Assembly: GCA_050250955.1 (NCBI GenBank)
Contig: JBFWNR010000001.1
Span: 744,001-808,000 of the forward strand
Reading direction: 5' to 3'
Length of the DNA: 64,000 nt
Origin: CAWAYR01 sp050250955
Lineage (GTDB): Bacteria; Acidobacteriota; Vicinamibacteria; Vicinamibacterales; UBA2999
The notes beneath the pieces are model-generated. The model saw only the letters and a list, made by a program, of their open reading frames with translations, ran no database searches and was not told where the DNA came from. How positions within the stretch are numbered: position 1 is the first letter of the stretch; every line of letters begins with the position of its first letter. This document shows, piece after piece, positions 17,144 to 26,800 of the stretch. Made by a program: the position numbers and the translations under genes.

Positions 17144-19609
17144 TCACACCGCGAGGCGCGCCGCCGGACGCGCGCCGGCCGCCGGCGGCCGGCCGCCGGC
17201 CTCGGCCGGCTTGGCGAAGAAATAGCCCTGCCCGCACTGGCAGCCGAGGGCGCGCAGGTACTCGACGTGGGCGGCGGTCTCGATGCCCTCGGCGACGATC
17301 TCGAGGCGCAGGGTCAGCGCCAGGCCGACGATGAGCTTGACGATCTCGCCCTTGTCCTCGTCGGTGCCGATGCCGGCGACGAACGAGCGGTCGATCTTGA
17401 GGGTGTCGAGCGGCAACGACTGCAGGTAGCTCAGCGAACTGTAGCCGGTGCCGAAATCGTCGAGGCTGATGCGCACGCCGAGGGTGCGCAGGCTGGCGAG
17501 CACCGCGCGGGCCCGGGCGGCGTCCTTGATGGCGGCGCTCTCGGTGATCTCGAGGCGCAGGCTGGTGGCCGGGCAGCCGGTGTCGCGCAGGATGTCCTCG
17601 ACGTGCTTGACCAGCGTCTCCTGGGCGAACGCCCTGGCCGACAGGTTGACGCTGACGGTGGTCTGCGGCGTGAAGGTGCCGACACGCAGCCACTCGCGGG
17701 CCTGCAGACAGGCTTCCTTGAGCACCCACTCGTCGATCTGGGCGATGAGGCCGACCTCCTCGGCGATCTCGAGGAACTCACCGGGGCCGAGCAGACCGCG
17801 CTCGGGATGCTGCCAGCGCACCAGCGCCTCGACGCCGGTCACCTGGCGGGTGGTCAGCGACACGATTGGCTGGTACCAGACGCGGAACTCCTCGCGTTCG
17901 ACGGCGCGCCGCAGGTCGGTCTCGAGTCGCAGCCGGCGCACCGCCGCATCGTGCAGCGCGGCGTCGAAGACCGAGTAGCCGCCGCCGCCGGCGTTCTTGG
18001 CGCGGTACATCGCCAGGTCGGCGTCGCGGATGATGTCCTCCCCCGACGTGTGGGCATCGGAGGCGACCGCCACGCCGATGCTCGCGGTGGCGAACACCTC
18101 CTGGCCGTCGATCGGCAGCGGCAGCATCGCCATCTGCTGCACCCGCTTGGCGACCCGCACGGCGTCGAGCGGCTCGCGGATGCCGTCGAGCAGCACCGCG
18201 AACTCGTCGCCGCCGAGGCGGGCCAGGGTCGGCTCCGGCGAGGTCGAGGCCTCGGACATCCGCGACACGACGTCGTCGCTGCGGACGGCGGCGGCGAGCC
18301 GCTCGCCGAACACGACCAGCAGGCGATCGCCGGCGGTGTGGCCGAGGCTGTCGTTGACGTGCTTGAAGCGGTCGAGGTCGACGAACAGCACCGCGAACTG
18401 GTACTTCGGGAAGCGGGCGCGGCGGGTCAGGGCCCGATCGAGGCGCTCGCGGAACAGCGCCCGGTTGGGCAGCTGGGTCAGGTGGTCGTGGATGGCGTCG
18501 TGGACGAGGCGCTCGTGGGCCGAGCGCAGGCTGACGCTCATCGCGTTGAAGGCCCGCGCCACCGACGCCGCTTCCGCCGTGCCACGGACCGGCAGCTGCA
18601 GGGCCAGGTTGCCGGCGGCGATCTCCTCGGCCGCCGTCGCGATGTCACGCAGCGGCCGGCTGAGATGCCGGCTGAGGAACACGCCACCGACCAGCGAGAG
18701 GACCAGCGCGGCCACCGCCGCCAGGGCGAAGCGCACCCGCAGGGTGTCGATGAACTGCTGCGTCAACGCCCAGTCGGAGAGCACCAGCAGGCGCCCGGCG
18801 TTGCCGCCGGGCACGTCGGGGAGCAGCGGGTACACCCCGGCGATGTACTGGCGGCCGCCCATCTCGAGGACGTCGGCCTTGAGTCCTGGCGCGGCCATCG
18901 TCGCCAGCCGCAACCGGGCATCGTCGCGGCCGACGCCAGCCGCCAGGCTGGTCGCCACCACTTCGCCGTTGACGACCAGGGCCAGCTCGCTGCGGGCCAG
19001 CCGGGCCAGCTCGCCGGTCATCTCGTCGGTGAGCAGGTAGCCGGCGGTGAGCGTGCCGACCACCGCGTCGGCGTCGCGGGCCGGGACGGCCACCGCCAGG
19101 AACAGCCGTGGGCCGTCCTGGACGAGCGCGCCGGCGGCCCGGCCACCGCGGGCGGCGTGCTGCGCGTCGCGCACGACGTTGCGGCCGCCACCGCTGGCGT
19201 CGGTCCACCCCGCCGTGCCCAGCCACGAGCCGTCGGCGGCGGCGACGATGGTGAAGTCCGCCGCCATCTGCCGGCGGTGGCGCTCGCTCATCGCGTCGAG
19301 CGCCGCCCGATCGCGCAGGCCGCCGGCCAGCTGGGCGCGGAACACGGGCAGCTGCGTGACCAGCGTCGCCTCGTCGATGGCGGCGTCGAGCCGCTGGTCG
19401 AGCAGGGTGTAGACCGCGGTCTTGGCGACGTCCAGGTCGGCGGCGACCCGATCGCGTGATTGCGCCGCGACGACACCGGCGGTGACGACCAGCACGGCGC
19501 CGAGCGCGACCGCCACCAGCAGTCCCAGGGCCAGCGCCACGCGGGCTTCGAGCCGCGCGTGCCAGGGCAGGCGGGCGGGCTCCACCGGCGCCGCCGCGGG
19601 GCGGGTCAT
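17144..19609 (-). CDS. Membrane GGDEF-EAL cyclic-di-GMP turnover protein
   Basis: An 821-residue protein from the ATG at 19609. Order: TM1 about 23-49, extracytoplasmic sensor about 50-292 (double-Cache-like, unassigned), TM2 about 294-312, HAMP 313-366, GGDEF domain 370-550, EAL domain 565-805. The GGDEF motif is intact (466-470) and so is EAL (594-596, followed by VRW), with LEITE and DDFGTG (717-722) also present, so both synthase and phosphodiesterase activities are possible on sequence. The product-inhibition RxxD site is absent; that position reads SPEP within a short insertion (residues 451-461). It probably tunes c-di-GMP in response to an external signal. A 375-bp gap separates it from the divergent gene to its right. 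Confidence 0.93.
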   Translation of the reverse strand: MTRPAAAPVEPARLPWHARLEARVALALGLLVAVALGAVLVVTAGVVAAQSRDRVAADLDVAKTAVYTLLDQRLDAAIDEATLVTQLPVFRAQLAGGLRDRAALDAMSERHRRQMAADFTIVAAADGSWLGTAGWTDASGGGRNVVRDAQHAARGGRAAGALVQDGPRLFLAVAVPARDADAVVGTLTAGYLLTDEMTGELARLARSELALVVNGEVVATSLAAGVGRDDARLRLATMAAPGLKADVLEMGGRQYIAGVYPLLPDVPGGNAGRLLVLSDWALTQQFIDTLRVRFALAAVAALVLSLVGGVFLSRHLSRPLRDIATAAEEIAAGNLALQLPVRGTAEAASVARAFNAMSVSLRSAHERLVHDAIHDHLTQLPNRALFRERLDRALTRRARFPKYQFAVLFVDLDRFKHVNDSLGHTAGDRLLVVFGERLAAAVRSDDVVSRMSEASTSPEPTLARLGGDEFAVLLDGIREPLDAVRVAKRVQQMAMLPLPIDGQEVFATASIGVAVASDAHTSGEDIIRDADLAMYRAKNAGGGGYSVFDAALHDAAVRRLRLETDLRRAVEREEFRVWYQPIVSLTTRQVTGVEALVRWQHPERGLLGPGEFLEIAEEVGLIAQIDEWVLKEACLQAREWLRVGTFTPQTTVSVNLSARAFAQETLVKHVEDILRDTGCPATSLRLEITESAAIKDAARARAVLASLRTLGVRISLDDFGTGYSSLSYLQSLPLDTLKIDRSFVAGIGTDEDKGEIVKLIVGLALTLRLEIVAEGIETAAHVEYLRALGCQCGQGYFFAKPAEAGGRPPAAGARPAARLAV

Positions 19610-19984
19610 CGGCGCCCTCCGTCGCCGGCGAGGCGGCGTACGCGCCCGGGCCCGGCCGGCGCGGGGTGCCGGCGCATGCAGTCCACCGAAGCGACGGGCG
19701 ATCCGGGCACGGTCGCTGAGGGTTCTCCAGAGGGACGTATCGGCGCCAGGCGACGCGCCAAGTAGCAATGACGCCCGCCGGGTGCGCCCGTCTCCGGGAT
19801 CTGCGGGCCGTGGACGCGTCCGCGACGGCCGAGCTGGCGTCAGTCCCCGTCGGCCGGGCCCAGGCAGGTCCTACACGGTAGAACTTGCCGGCCGATGGCA
19901 CGAAGGTCACGGAACTTCACGTCGTGGGGCGGGTCTGCGCGCTGTCACGCATCTTGCACTCCCGGCCGGCATGGGAGGGGGACT
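19610..19984. other. Intergenic region between divergent genes
   Basis: 375 bases without a convincing gene. It must hold promoters for the GGDEF-EAL gene (leftwards) and the small protein gene (rightwards). Apart from the purine-rich ribosome site GGGAGGGGG just before 19985, I see no confident -35/-10 pair, repeat or hairpin. Confidence 0.5.
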
Positions 19985-20479
19985 ATGACGTTCACCCGAT
20001 CGGCTCTCGTCTACCTGGGCGTCGTCGGGGCCTTCGCGCTGGGCCTGGCGGTCGGACCGCTGGTCGGCGCCAGCCGGGCGACCACCCCGGTGGTGGTCGA
20101 TGCCCCGCCGCCGGCGCTGCCCCCCGCGCCAACCGCCGACGCCGACGTCGCGGTCCGCACCGCCGCGCCGCGCCTCGAGCGCGTGCCGACGGCATCGGCG
20201 GCCCCGGTGCAGCGCCACGTCCGGCTGCTGCTGAATCGCGGCACCGATGTCCGCAAGGCGTCACAGGGGTTCGCCAACGCGTATCAGTTCATCACCGTGG
20301 CGCACGCCGCGCGCAACACCGCGATCCCGTTCGTCGTGCTGAAGCACCGCGTGCTGGTCGAGCGTCAGTCGCTCGAGGCCGCCATCGCGGCGCTCAAGCC
20401 CGAACTCGACGAATCCGCCGAGGTGACGCGGGCCCGCGCCGCGGCGCGGGCGGAACTGGCCCGCCTGCAGGGCGCCTAG
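19985..20479 (+). CDS. Small membrane-anchored or secreted protein of unknown function
   Basis: A 164-residue protein. The ATG at 19985 lies just after a strong GGGAGGGGG ribosome site; a longer in-frame start at 19895 is rejected on that basis. The N-terminus (MTFTRSALVYLGVVGAFALGLAVGPLVGA) is a membrane anchor or signal peptide. A proline/alanine-rich linker follows (about 30-60), then a globular segment RLLLNRGTDVRKASQGFANAYQF. The C-terminal 50 residues (VERQSLEAAIAALKPELDES... ARAELARLQ) are helix- and coiled-coil-prone. No family recognised. Confidence 0.72.
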   Translation: MTFTRSALVYLGVVGAFALGLAVGPLVGASRATTPVVVDAPPPALPPAPTADADVAVRTAAPRLERVPTASAAPVQRHVRLLLNRGTDVRKASQGFANAYQFITVAHAARNTAIPFVVLKHRVLVERQSLEAAIAALKPELDESAEVTRARAAARAELARLQGA

Positions 20480-20524
20480 GCCGGTCGAGGCGTTCAGCGG
20501 CGGGCACGGCGCCGGCGCTGCCGG

Positions 20525-21337
20525 TCACGGCGTGCGCGGCTGCTTGCGCAGGTGGCCGTAGAGCAGCTCTTCGCTGAACGCCACGCACTTGTACTCCATG
20601 AGCTGCATGTTCGGCTCACGGCGGCGGTGCAGCGGCATGGTGATCGTCCACGGCCGCTCGAACACCTTCGGATCGTCGACCGTCGCCTGGTACTGCAGCG
20701 TGACGGCGTCGATCGGCGTGAACCGCTCGGTGACTTTCAGCGCGTCGCTGTGGTAGTTCCCGGCGCGGTCGAACCACGTCTCTTCCATCTGGTCGGTGAC
20801 CTCGACGACCAGCGACTCGCCGTCCCAGCGGCCGACCGACCAGCCCATCCACGCCGGCGCCGGGCTCTTCGCCTCGCTGTTGATGCGGATGATGCGGCTG
20901 GCGCTGGCGAACTCGTAGGCCATCAACACGGTGTCGGCCGACTGCACGATCTGGAACGGGTACGGCATGTAGGTGGCGCGCGGAATGCCGGGCATGTAGC
21001 ACTTCACTTCCGGGTCGAGCGTCGCCCACGAGGCGGCGTTGGCGTCGCGCCTGGCGAGCGCCTCGGCGCGATAGGGAATCGGCCCGCCGTCGACGACGCC
21101 GATCCCGGCCGGGATGCTGAAGGCGGCCCCCAGGGCGAACACCGGGCCCTGGCGCGCGGTGTGGGTCTCGAGGTTCCAGTGGGCGGTGTTCAGTGCCTGC
21201 CAGATGCCGCTGATGTCCGGCACGCCGTCGGCCGTGCGCGGCGCGCGGTAGGCGGCCGGCGGCGCCGGTCCGCCACACGCGGCGGCGAACACCGCCACCG
21301 CCACCAGGCCGCAGCGAATGGGCGTCACGCTACGCAC
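20525..21337 (-). CDS. Lipoprotein of the PD(I/L)SG-W / WDG-(D/E)-(S/T)-LVVE family, function unknown
   Basis: A 270-residue protein starting at a GTG (21337; GTG at 21328 is also possible). The N-terminus MRSVTPIRCGLVAVAVFAAACGG contains a lipobox (AAAC). Recurrent family motifs are VPDISGIWQ, CYMPGIPRATYMPYPFQIVQ, GRWDGESLVVEV and LKVTERFTPID. The same set (PDLQGVW, GRWDGDTLVVETT, VRLTERYTRV) occurs in the protein encoded at 21911, so the two are distant paralogues. The start overlaps the end of the DUF6152 gene, implying translational coupling. The family is common in Acidobacteriota next to DUF6152 genes and has no proven function. Confidence 0.8.
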   Translation of the reverse strand: MRSVTPIRCGLVAVAVFAAACGGPAPPAAYRAPRTADGVPDISGIWQALNTAHWNLETHTARQGPVFALGAAFSIPAGIGVVDGGPIPYRAEALARRDANAASWATLDPEVKCYMPGIPRATYMPYPFQIVQSADTVLMAYEFASASRIIRINSEAKSPAPAWMGWSVGRWDGESLVVEVTDQMEETWFDRAGNYHSDALKVTERFTPIDAVTLQYQATVDDPKVFERPWTITMPLHRRREPNMQLMEYKCVAFSEELLYGHLRKQPRTP

Positions 21338-21776
21338 CGGGCTTCTTGCGCGGCCGCTCGTTGGGGTCGCGGCCGTCGCGCGGCGCGCCGGTCCCCGACG
21401 ATCCCATGAACAGCGTCCGGCCGTCGGGCAGCGTGATGTCGCGGCCGTTGGCCCGCAGGCGCCCGTCCTTGGCGCGGTAGCCGGCGACGACGATCACCGT
21501 GCCGATCGTGATCGAGTCGCGGGTGATCCCGATCCGCTGCAGGGTGTTCGGCGTGCCGCCTTCGACCATCCAGATCTCCGGCTTGCCGCCGGGCGGCGTC
21601 ACCTCCATGTGAATCCACGCGTGCGGGTTGATCCACTCGACCTTGGTCACCGGCCCGCGCAGCGTGACCGGCGCGTTGGCGTCGAACTCCGCCGAGAACG
21701 CGTGGTGCGCCAGCAGCGGTCCCGCGGCGGCGACCAGCAGCGCCACGGCGAAGGCGAACCACGTCCGTCGTGACAT
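21330..21776 (-). CDS. DUF6152 family secreted protein
   Basis: A 148-residue protein with a near-ideal ribosome site (GAGGAGGAACCG before the ATG at 21776), which excludes longer starts. Signal peptide about 1-23, cleaved before HHAFSAEFD, a conserved feature of DUF6152 proteins (small periplasmic beta-barrel-like domains of unknown role). The core shows PVTLRGPVTKVEWINPHAWI, IEMV-type strands and GYRAKDGRLRANGRDITLPDGR. The C-terminus is charged and disordered (DGRDPNERPRKK). It overlaps the downstream lipoprotein gene and diverges from the paralogue gene at 21911. Confidence 0.87.
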   Translation of the reverse strand: MSRRTWFAFAVALLVAAAGPLLAHHAFSAEFDANAPVTLRGPVTKVEWINPHAWIHMEVTPPGGKPEIWMVEGGTPNTLQRIGITRDSITIGTVIVVAGYRAKDGRLRANGRDITLPDGRTLFMGSSGTGAPRDGRDPNERPRKKPGA

Positions 21777-21910
21777 CGGTTCCTCCTCGGCGGGGCTCGT
21801 CCGGCCCGCCCGTTCGGCGAGCCCGACCCGGCCGGCGCCGAGCATAGCACCCGCCGGCGGCGGGCGGATGCCGCTGGACGCCGCCAACCGCTTGGGTGAC
21901 ACTACGCCGC

Positions 21911-22960
21911 ATGAGACACGTCTTCGCGATGCTCGCGCCCGTCCCGGTCCTCGCCGGTGCGCTGGTCGTCGTCTCGCTCGACGCCCAGACGCCGGCGCCG
22001 GCCACCGCCCCGCCGTCGGCAGCGGCCACCGCGGCCCCGGCCGGCTGGAAGGTGCCGCGCCTGCCCGACGGCCACCCCGATCTCCAGGGTGTGTGGGGGA
22101 ACAACAGCGTCACGCCGATGACCCGGCCGCGCCAATGGAAGGACAAGGCCTCGCTCACCGAGGCCGAGCTCGAGGAACTGAAGCAGCTGGCGGCGCAGTC
22201 GGTCGATCAGGGCGGCGACGCGATCTTCGGCAACTTCGTCCAGCAGCTGCTCGACGCCCGCGACCGCGGCGAGTACGCCCAGGTCTCCTACGACCCGACC
22301 ACCGGCAACTACAACCAGTTCTGGATGGCCGACCGCGAGTGGGACACCCGCACGTCACTCATCACCGACCCGCCCGACGGGCAGTTCCCGCCGCTCACCG
22401 CCGCGGCCCAGGCGCGCCGCGACGCCGCCCGCGCCGCGGTGCCGACGCGCGGACCGGCCGACGGTCCGGAGGACCGCCCGCTGTCGGAGCGCTGCATCTC
22501 CTACGGCGCCCCGCGCGTCGGCGCCAACTACAACAGCTACGTGCAGATCGTGCAGTCGCCGTCGACGGTGGTGCTGCTGCAGGAGATGATCCACGACGCC
22601 CGGATCGTGCCGATGACCGGGCAGCCGCACCTGCCGTCGTCGATCCGCCAGCTGCACGGCGACCCGCGCGGCCGCTGGGACGGCGACACGCTGGTCGTCG
22701 AGACCACCAACTACCTCAACGGGTTCCAGGGGTCGACCAACGCGGTGCGGCTCACCGAGCGCTACACCCGGGTCAGCCCCGACGTCATCGACTGGGCGAT
22801 CACGGTCGAGGACCCGGACACGTGGACCGCGCCCTACACGTTCATGATCCGCCTGAAGCGCACCGACGCGCTCGTCTACGAGTACGCCTGCCACGAGGGC
22901 AACTACGCAATGGAGGGCATCCTCGCCGGCGCCCGGGCGGAGGAGAGGCGGCGGCGCTGA
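21911..22960 (+). CDS. Secreted protein of the PDLQGVW / GRWDGDTLVVET family, function unknown
   Basis: A 349-residue protein from the ATG at 21911 (a GTG 15 bases upstream is possible). Signal peptide about 1-25 (ends SLDAQ). Motifs: LPDGHPDLQGVW, RCISYGAPRVG, YNSYVQIVQSP, HGDPRGRWDGDTLVVETT and VRLTERYTRV, with a C-terminal YEYACHEGNYAMEGIL segment. It shares the WDG-LVVE and LTERYT motifs with the lipoprotein at 20525, on the other side of the DUF6152 gene. This family is recurrent in Acidobacteriota; no catalytic residues can be assigned. The downstream alpha/beta hydrolase gene starts 38 bp after its stop on the same strand. Confidence 0.82.
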   Translation: MRHVFAMLAPVPVLAGALVVVSLDAQTPAPATAPPSAAATAAPAGWKVPRLPDGHPDLQGVWGNNSVTPMTRPRQWKDKASLTEAELEELKQLAAQSVDQGGDAIFGNFVQQLLDARDRGEYAQVSYDPTTGNYNQFWMADREWDTRTSLITDPPDGQFPPLTAAAQARRDAARAAVPTRGPADGPEDRPLSERCISYGAPRVGANYNSYVQIVQSPSTVVLLQEMIHDARIVPMTGQPHLPSSIRQLHGDPRGRWDGDTLVVETTNYLNGFQGSTNAVRLTERYTRVSPDVIDWAITVEDPDTWTAPYTFMIRLKRTDALVYEYACHEGNYAMEGILAGARAEERRRR

Positions 22961-22998
22961 CCACGACGGGATCGTCGCGGCGTCGAGGACCGCGGCGG

Positions 22999-23880
22999 GT
23001 GGTCGTCCTGACGCTGGCACTGCTCGTCGTCGCCGCCGCGGTTGGCGTCGGGTGGCGGTGTCGGACGCAGGCGCTGGCCTGGGTGCAGCCACCGCGAACG
23101 GCCGGAGCCGATGCGCCGCCGGCGACGGCGCCGCCCGGCACCAGCGGCGGCTGGCTGACGGCCACCGACGGCACCCGGCTCCGCTACTGGTTCGTGCCGG
23201 GCGGCGGCGCGCCGCCGCACCCGGCCGTGGTCCTGCTCCACGGCCTCACCGCCAACCGCGACGCGATGCTGCCGCGGGCGGCGGTGCTCGCCCGCCACGG
23301 CATCAGCTCGCTGGCGCTGGAACTCCGCGGCCACGGCGCCAGCGGCGGCGACTACACGACGCTGGGCGAGCGCGAGCCCGGCGACGTCGCCCCGGCGCTC
23401 GCCTGGCTGACCGCGCGGGCGGACGTCGACCGCAACCGCCTGGCCCTGCTCGGCCACTCCCTGGGCGCGATCGTCGCGCTGCGCGCCGCCGCAGCGCAGC
23501 CGGCGATCGGCGCCGTCGTCGCCGAGAGTGCGTTCGTCAGCATCGCGGCCATTGCGCCGGCCGTCATCACCGGCCTCAGCGGCCGGCGACCGATGCCCTC
23601 GGCGGGCGTGGTGCTGTGGACGATGGACCGGATCACCGGCGCGGCGCCGAGTCGCGTGCGGGTCGACGACGTCGTGCCGACGCTCGACCAGCCGCTGCTG
23701 TTCGTCCACGGGAGTCTCGATCCGCTGGCCCCGGCCGACGGCGCCACCCGACTGGCCGGCCTCGCCCGGAACGGCACCCTGGCGCTGCTGCCAGGCGCCG
23801 CGCACGCCGACCTGCTCGAGCGCGATCCGGCGGGCTACCAACGGGCGGTCACGGCGTTTCTGGGCCGCGCCTGGCGGTAA
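22999..23880 (+). CDS. Membrane-anchored alpha/beta hydrolase
   Basis: A 293-residue protein. The GTG at 22999 is chosen because a GAGGA box lies about 9 bases upstream and the protein then starts with a membrane anchor (VVLTLALLVVAAAVGVGW). The hydrolase domain begins near residue 50: oxyanion segment LLHGLTANRD, nucleophile Ser154 (LLGHSLGA), Asp241 (GSLDPLAP) and His269 (AAHADLLE), a complete triad. It resembles Bem46/lysophospholipase-like serine hydrolases. Its last 32 bases overlap the end of the convergent PKS gene, so collision of transcripts is likely, but there is no evidence it belongs to that pathway. Confidence 0.87.
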   Translation: MVVLTLALLVVAAAVGVGWRCRTQALAWVQPPRTAGADAPPATAPPGTSGGWLTATDGTRLRYWFVPGGGAPPHPAVVLLHGLTANRDAMLPRAAVLARHGISSLALELRGHGASGGDYTTLGEREPGDVAPALAWLTARADVDRNRLALLGHSLGAIVALRAAAAQPAIGAVVAESAFVSIAAIAPAVITGLSGRRPMPSAGVVLWTMDRITGAAPSRVRVDDVVPTLDQPLLFVHGSLDPLAPADGATRLAGLARNGTLALLPGAAHADLLERDPAGYQRAVTAFLGRAWR

Positions 23881-26800
23881 CCGTGCCGCCGGCGTCGGCC
23901 GCGCGCCGATCGAGCGCGCGGTCGATCGCCGCGCGCAGTTCCGCGGCGAGGGTCGCGACGTGCGGCTCGCGGACCATCAGGCCGTGCGGTCCCGGCACGG
24001 CGATCACCTCGAGGCCGCCGAGGGCCACGGCGCTCCACCCCAGGCTCGGATCGTTGTCGCGCTCGTTGGCCCGCTCCATGGCCCGGAACAGCGTGACGGT
24101 GCCCGGCCAGGCCGCGGCGTCGTAGGCGCGATAGGCTTCGCCGTAGACCTGCTCCAGGTAGTAGGTCAGGAGCTCGGGGGCCATCGGCGCGCCGCTGGCG
24201 AGATGATCGGCGGCCTGGGCCCCGAGCACGTCCTGGCGCTCCTGCTCGCTGCGGGCGCGCTGCTGGTAGTCGTGCCAGGCGCGGCGATTGCGGAGGCGGG
24301 TGTCGAGATAGCGGCGCGGGCCGGCGGTGACCAGCTCGCGGACGTGCCGCCGCGCCCGCGCCCAGACCGACTCGTCCCCCGGTCCGAACCACCAGCTGCG
24401 CAGGTTGGCCGGCGTCCAGCTGTCGATGAGCGCCAGCAGCGCCACCTCGTCGCCGGCGGCGGTGAGCTGGCGGGCGATCTCGAAGGCCACGATGCCACCG
24501 AGCGACGACCCGGCCAGCCAATAGGGGCCGCGCGGCTGGACCCGGCGCACGACCTCGACGTAGCGCGTCGCCATCGCCACGATCGTGCGATCGACCTGGC
24601 GCGGATCGTCGAGTCCGGCGGCCTGGAGGGCCACGAACGGCTGATCCTGGCCGAGGTGACGGGCCAGATCGCGATAGAGGAGCACGTAGCCGTTCTGGTC
24701 GTGGACGCAGAACAGCCGCGGCCGGTGCTCGCCGGCCTGGATGACGACCGCGCTCGAGCCCGGCGCACGATCGCCGGCGGCCGGATCCACCGGGGCGCCG
24801 GCGGCGACCAGCGTCTGGGCGAGCGCGGCGACGGTCGGCGCGCCGAACAGCGCGTCGACCGGCACTGTCGCCCCGAGCGTCCGGCGGATCTCGGCAAAGA
24901 CCCGCAGCCCGATCAGGGATTCGCCGCCGAGCGCGAAGAAGTCGTCGTGGATGCCGACGCGATCGACGCCGAGGTGGCGGGCCCAGATCTCGGCGAGCCG
25001 TCGCTCGAGGTCGCTGCGCGCCGCGACGAAGGGCGTGCCGAGGTCGTCGCGACGCGGCCCGCCGCCGGCGGGATTGGCACCCGACCCCAGGGCCGCCAGG
25101 TGCGCCCGCAGGGCGCCGACGTCCAGCGACGACACCACCAGCTTGCGCGCGCCGGTGGCTAGCGCCCGCTCGAACGCGACCGCTCCCTCGTCCTCGCCGA
25201 TCCCGTGCACGTCGGCGAGTGCAGACACGGGGTCGCGGGTGCTGTCGCCACGGCCGGTCGGCGTCGTGCCGGCCAGGCGGCCGGGCGCGACGCCCTGCAG
25301 GCGCCAGCCGCGGAACTCGCCGTACACCGCGCCGGCGTCGTCGCACAGGGTGACGTCGAATACCGCGACGCGATCGGGCGACTCGCCGCGGCGCAGCCGC
25401 GAGTGCACGAGCAGGCGCGATCCTGGCGCCCGCCACAGCGTGGCCCGGTCGCAGCCGGACGGGGCCCACAGGCCCGGCCCGTCCGATGATGCGGCGCCGG
25501 CGGGTACCAGCGCCAGGCCGGCGGTGAGCGCCAGATCGACGATCGCCGGGTGCCACGCCAGGCCGGCGTCGCCCGCGGTCGCCGCCGGGGCCTCGATCGT
25601 GGCCAGCACCTCGTCGTCGCCGTAGTGGACCTCGAGTCGCGACTGCCAGCGCGGCCCGAACTCCATCACCTGCGCCTGGTGACGATGCGGCGCGGTGCTG
25701 TCCACACCGCGCTCACCGCCGCAGCGGCGGCGCAGCACAGCCAGGTCGAGCGACGGCGGGGGCGACACCCGCGCCTCGACCACGGCCGTGACGTGCTCGC
25801 GCCAGCCCAGCCCGGCGGGTCGGCTCTCGACGCTGTAGCGCCACCGGGCGCCCGCCGGTGCCAGTGACACCCGCACGGGCACCGCGCCGTCGCGGGCGAC
25901 GGCCAGCGGCGAGGCGAACCGCAGGTCCTCGATCGCGCAGGAGGCGGCCGGGGTGCCGGCGCGGGCCGCCAGCGCCGCCACGATGGTCGCAAAGGCGGCG
26001 GCGCCGGGCAGCACCGCGGGCCCGCCGCGCACGGCGTGCTCGCCGAGCACCCAGTCGTCGTCCGGACGGAACACCCGCTCGAACACCACCGCGCCGGCCA
26101 CGTCCGGCTGGCGAAATCCGAGCAGGGGATGCCGCGGCCCGGCGCCGGCCGGGTCCGCCGCAGCGACGTTGCGGGCCGTCATCCCGGCATCGCGCCACGG
26201 TCCATACAGCAGGGCCAGCCGCCGCTGCCCGGGCGGCGCCGGAGCCGCGGCCCAGGCGCTCAGGAAGGCGCTGGCCGCCGCATACGCCGCCTGGCCGGGG
26301 ATGCCGACGAGCGAGCTGATCGACGAGAAGGCCACGACCAGCGCCGGCGGGGCGTCGGCGAAGACGTCGTCGAGCAGCAGCGTCCCGCGGGTCTTGGCCG
26401 CCATCGCCGCGGCGGCGCCGGCCGGATCGAGGGTCGCCAGCAGCGACGGCTCGAGCACCCCGGCGGCGTGGAACACGGCATCGACGACGCCGAAGCGCTG
26501 TCGCGCGGCGACGACCGCGGCGCGCATCGCCGCCCGGTCGGTGACGTCGGCCGACAGCACGAGCACCTCGGCACCGAGGGCTTCCAGCTCGGCGACGGCG
26601 GCGGCGGACGCCGCCGGCGGCCGCCGCGACACGATCACCAGCCGGGCCCGGTACTGGCGCGCCAGATAGCGGGCGTGGACGAGGCCGACGCCGCCGAGGC
26701 CGCCGGTGATGAGATACGTGCCGCCGGGCCGCAGTTCGATCGGCGACGGCGCACTGCCGGGCGGCGGCGCCATTTCGACCTGGTGGACGAACCGGGTCGG

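Noticed and set aside
13791..19459. Long open frames on the plus strand opposite the hydrolase and GGDEF-EAL genes (up to about 1100 codons).
   Set aside because: They are antisense to genes with clear family motifs, consist mainly of Arg, Gly, Ala, Val and His, and arise because very high GC at third positions removes stops from the opposite strand.
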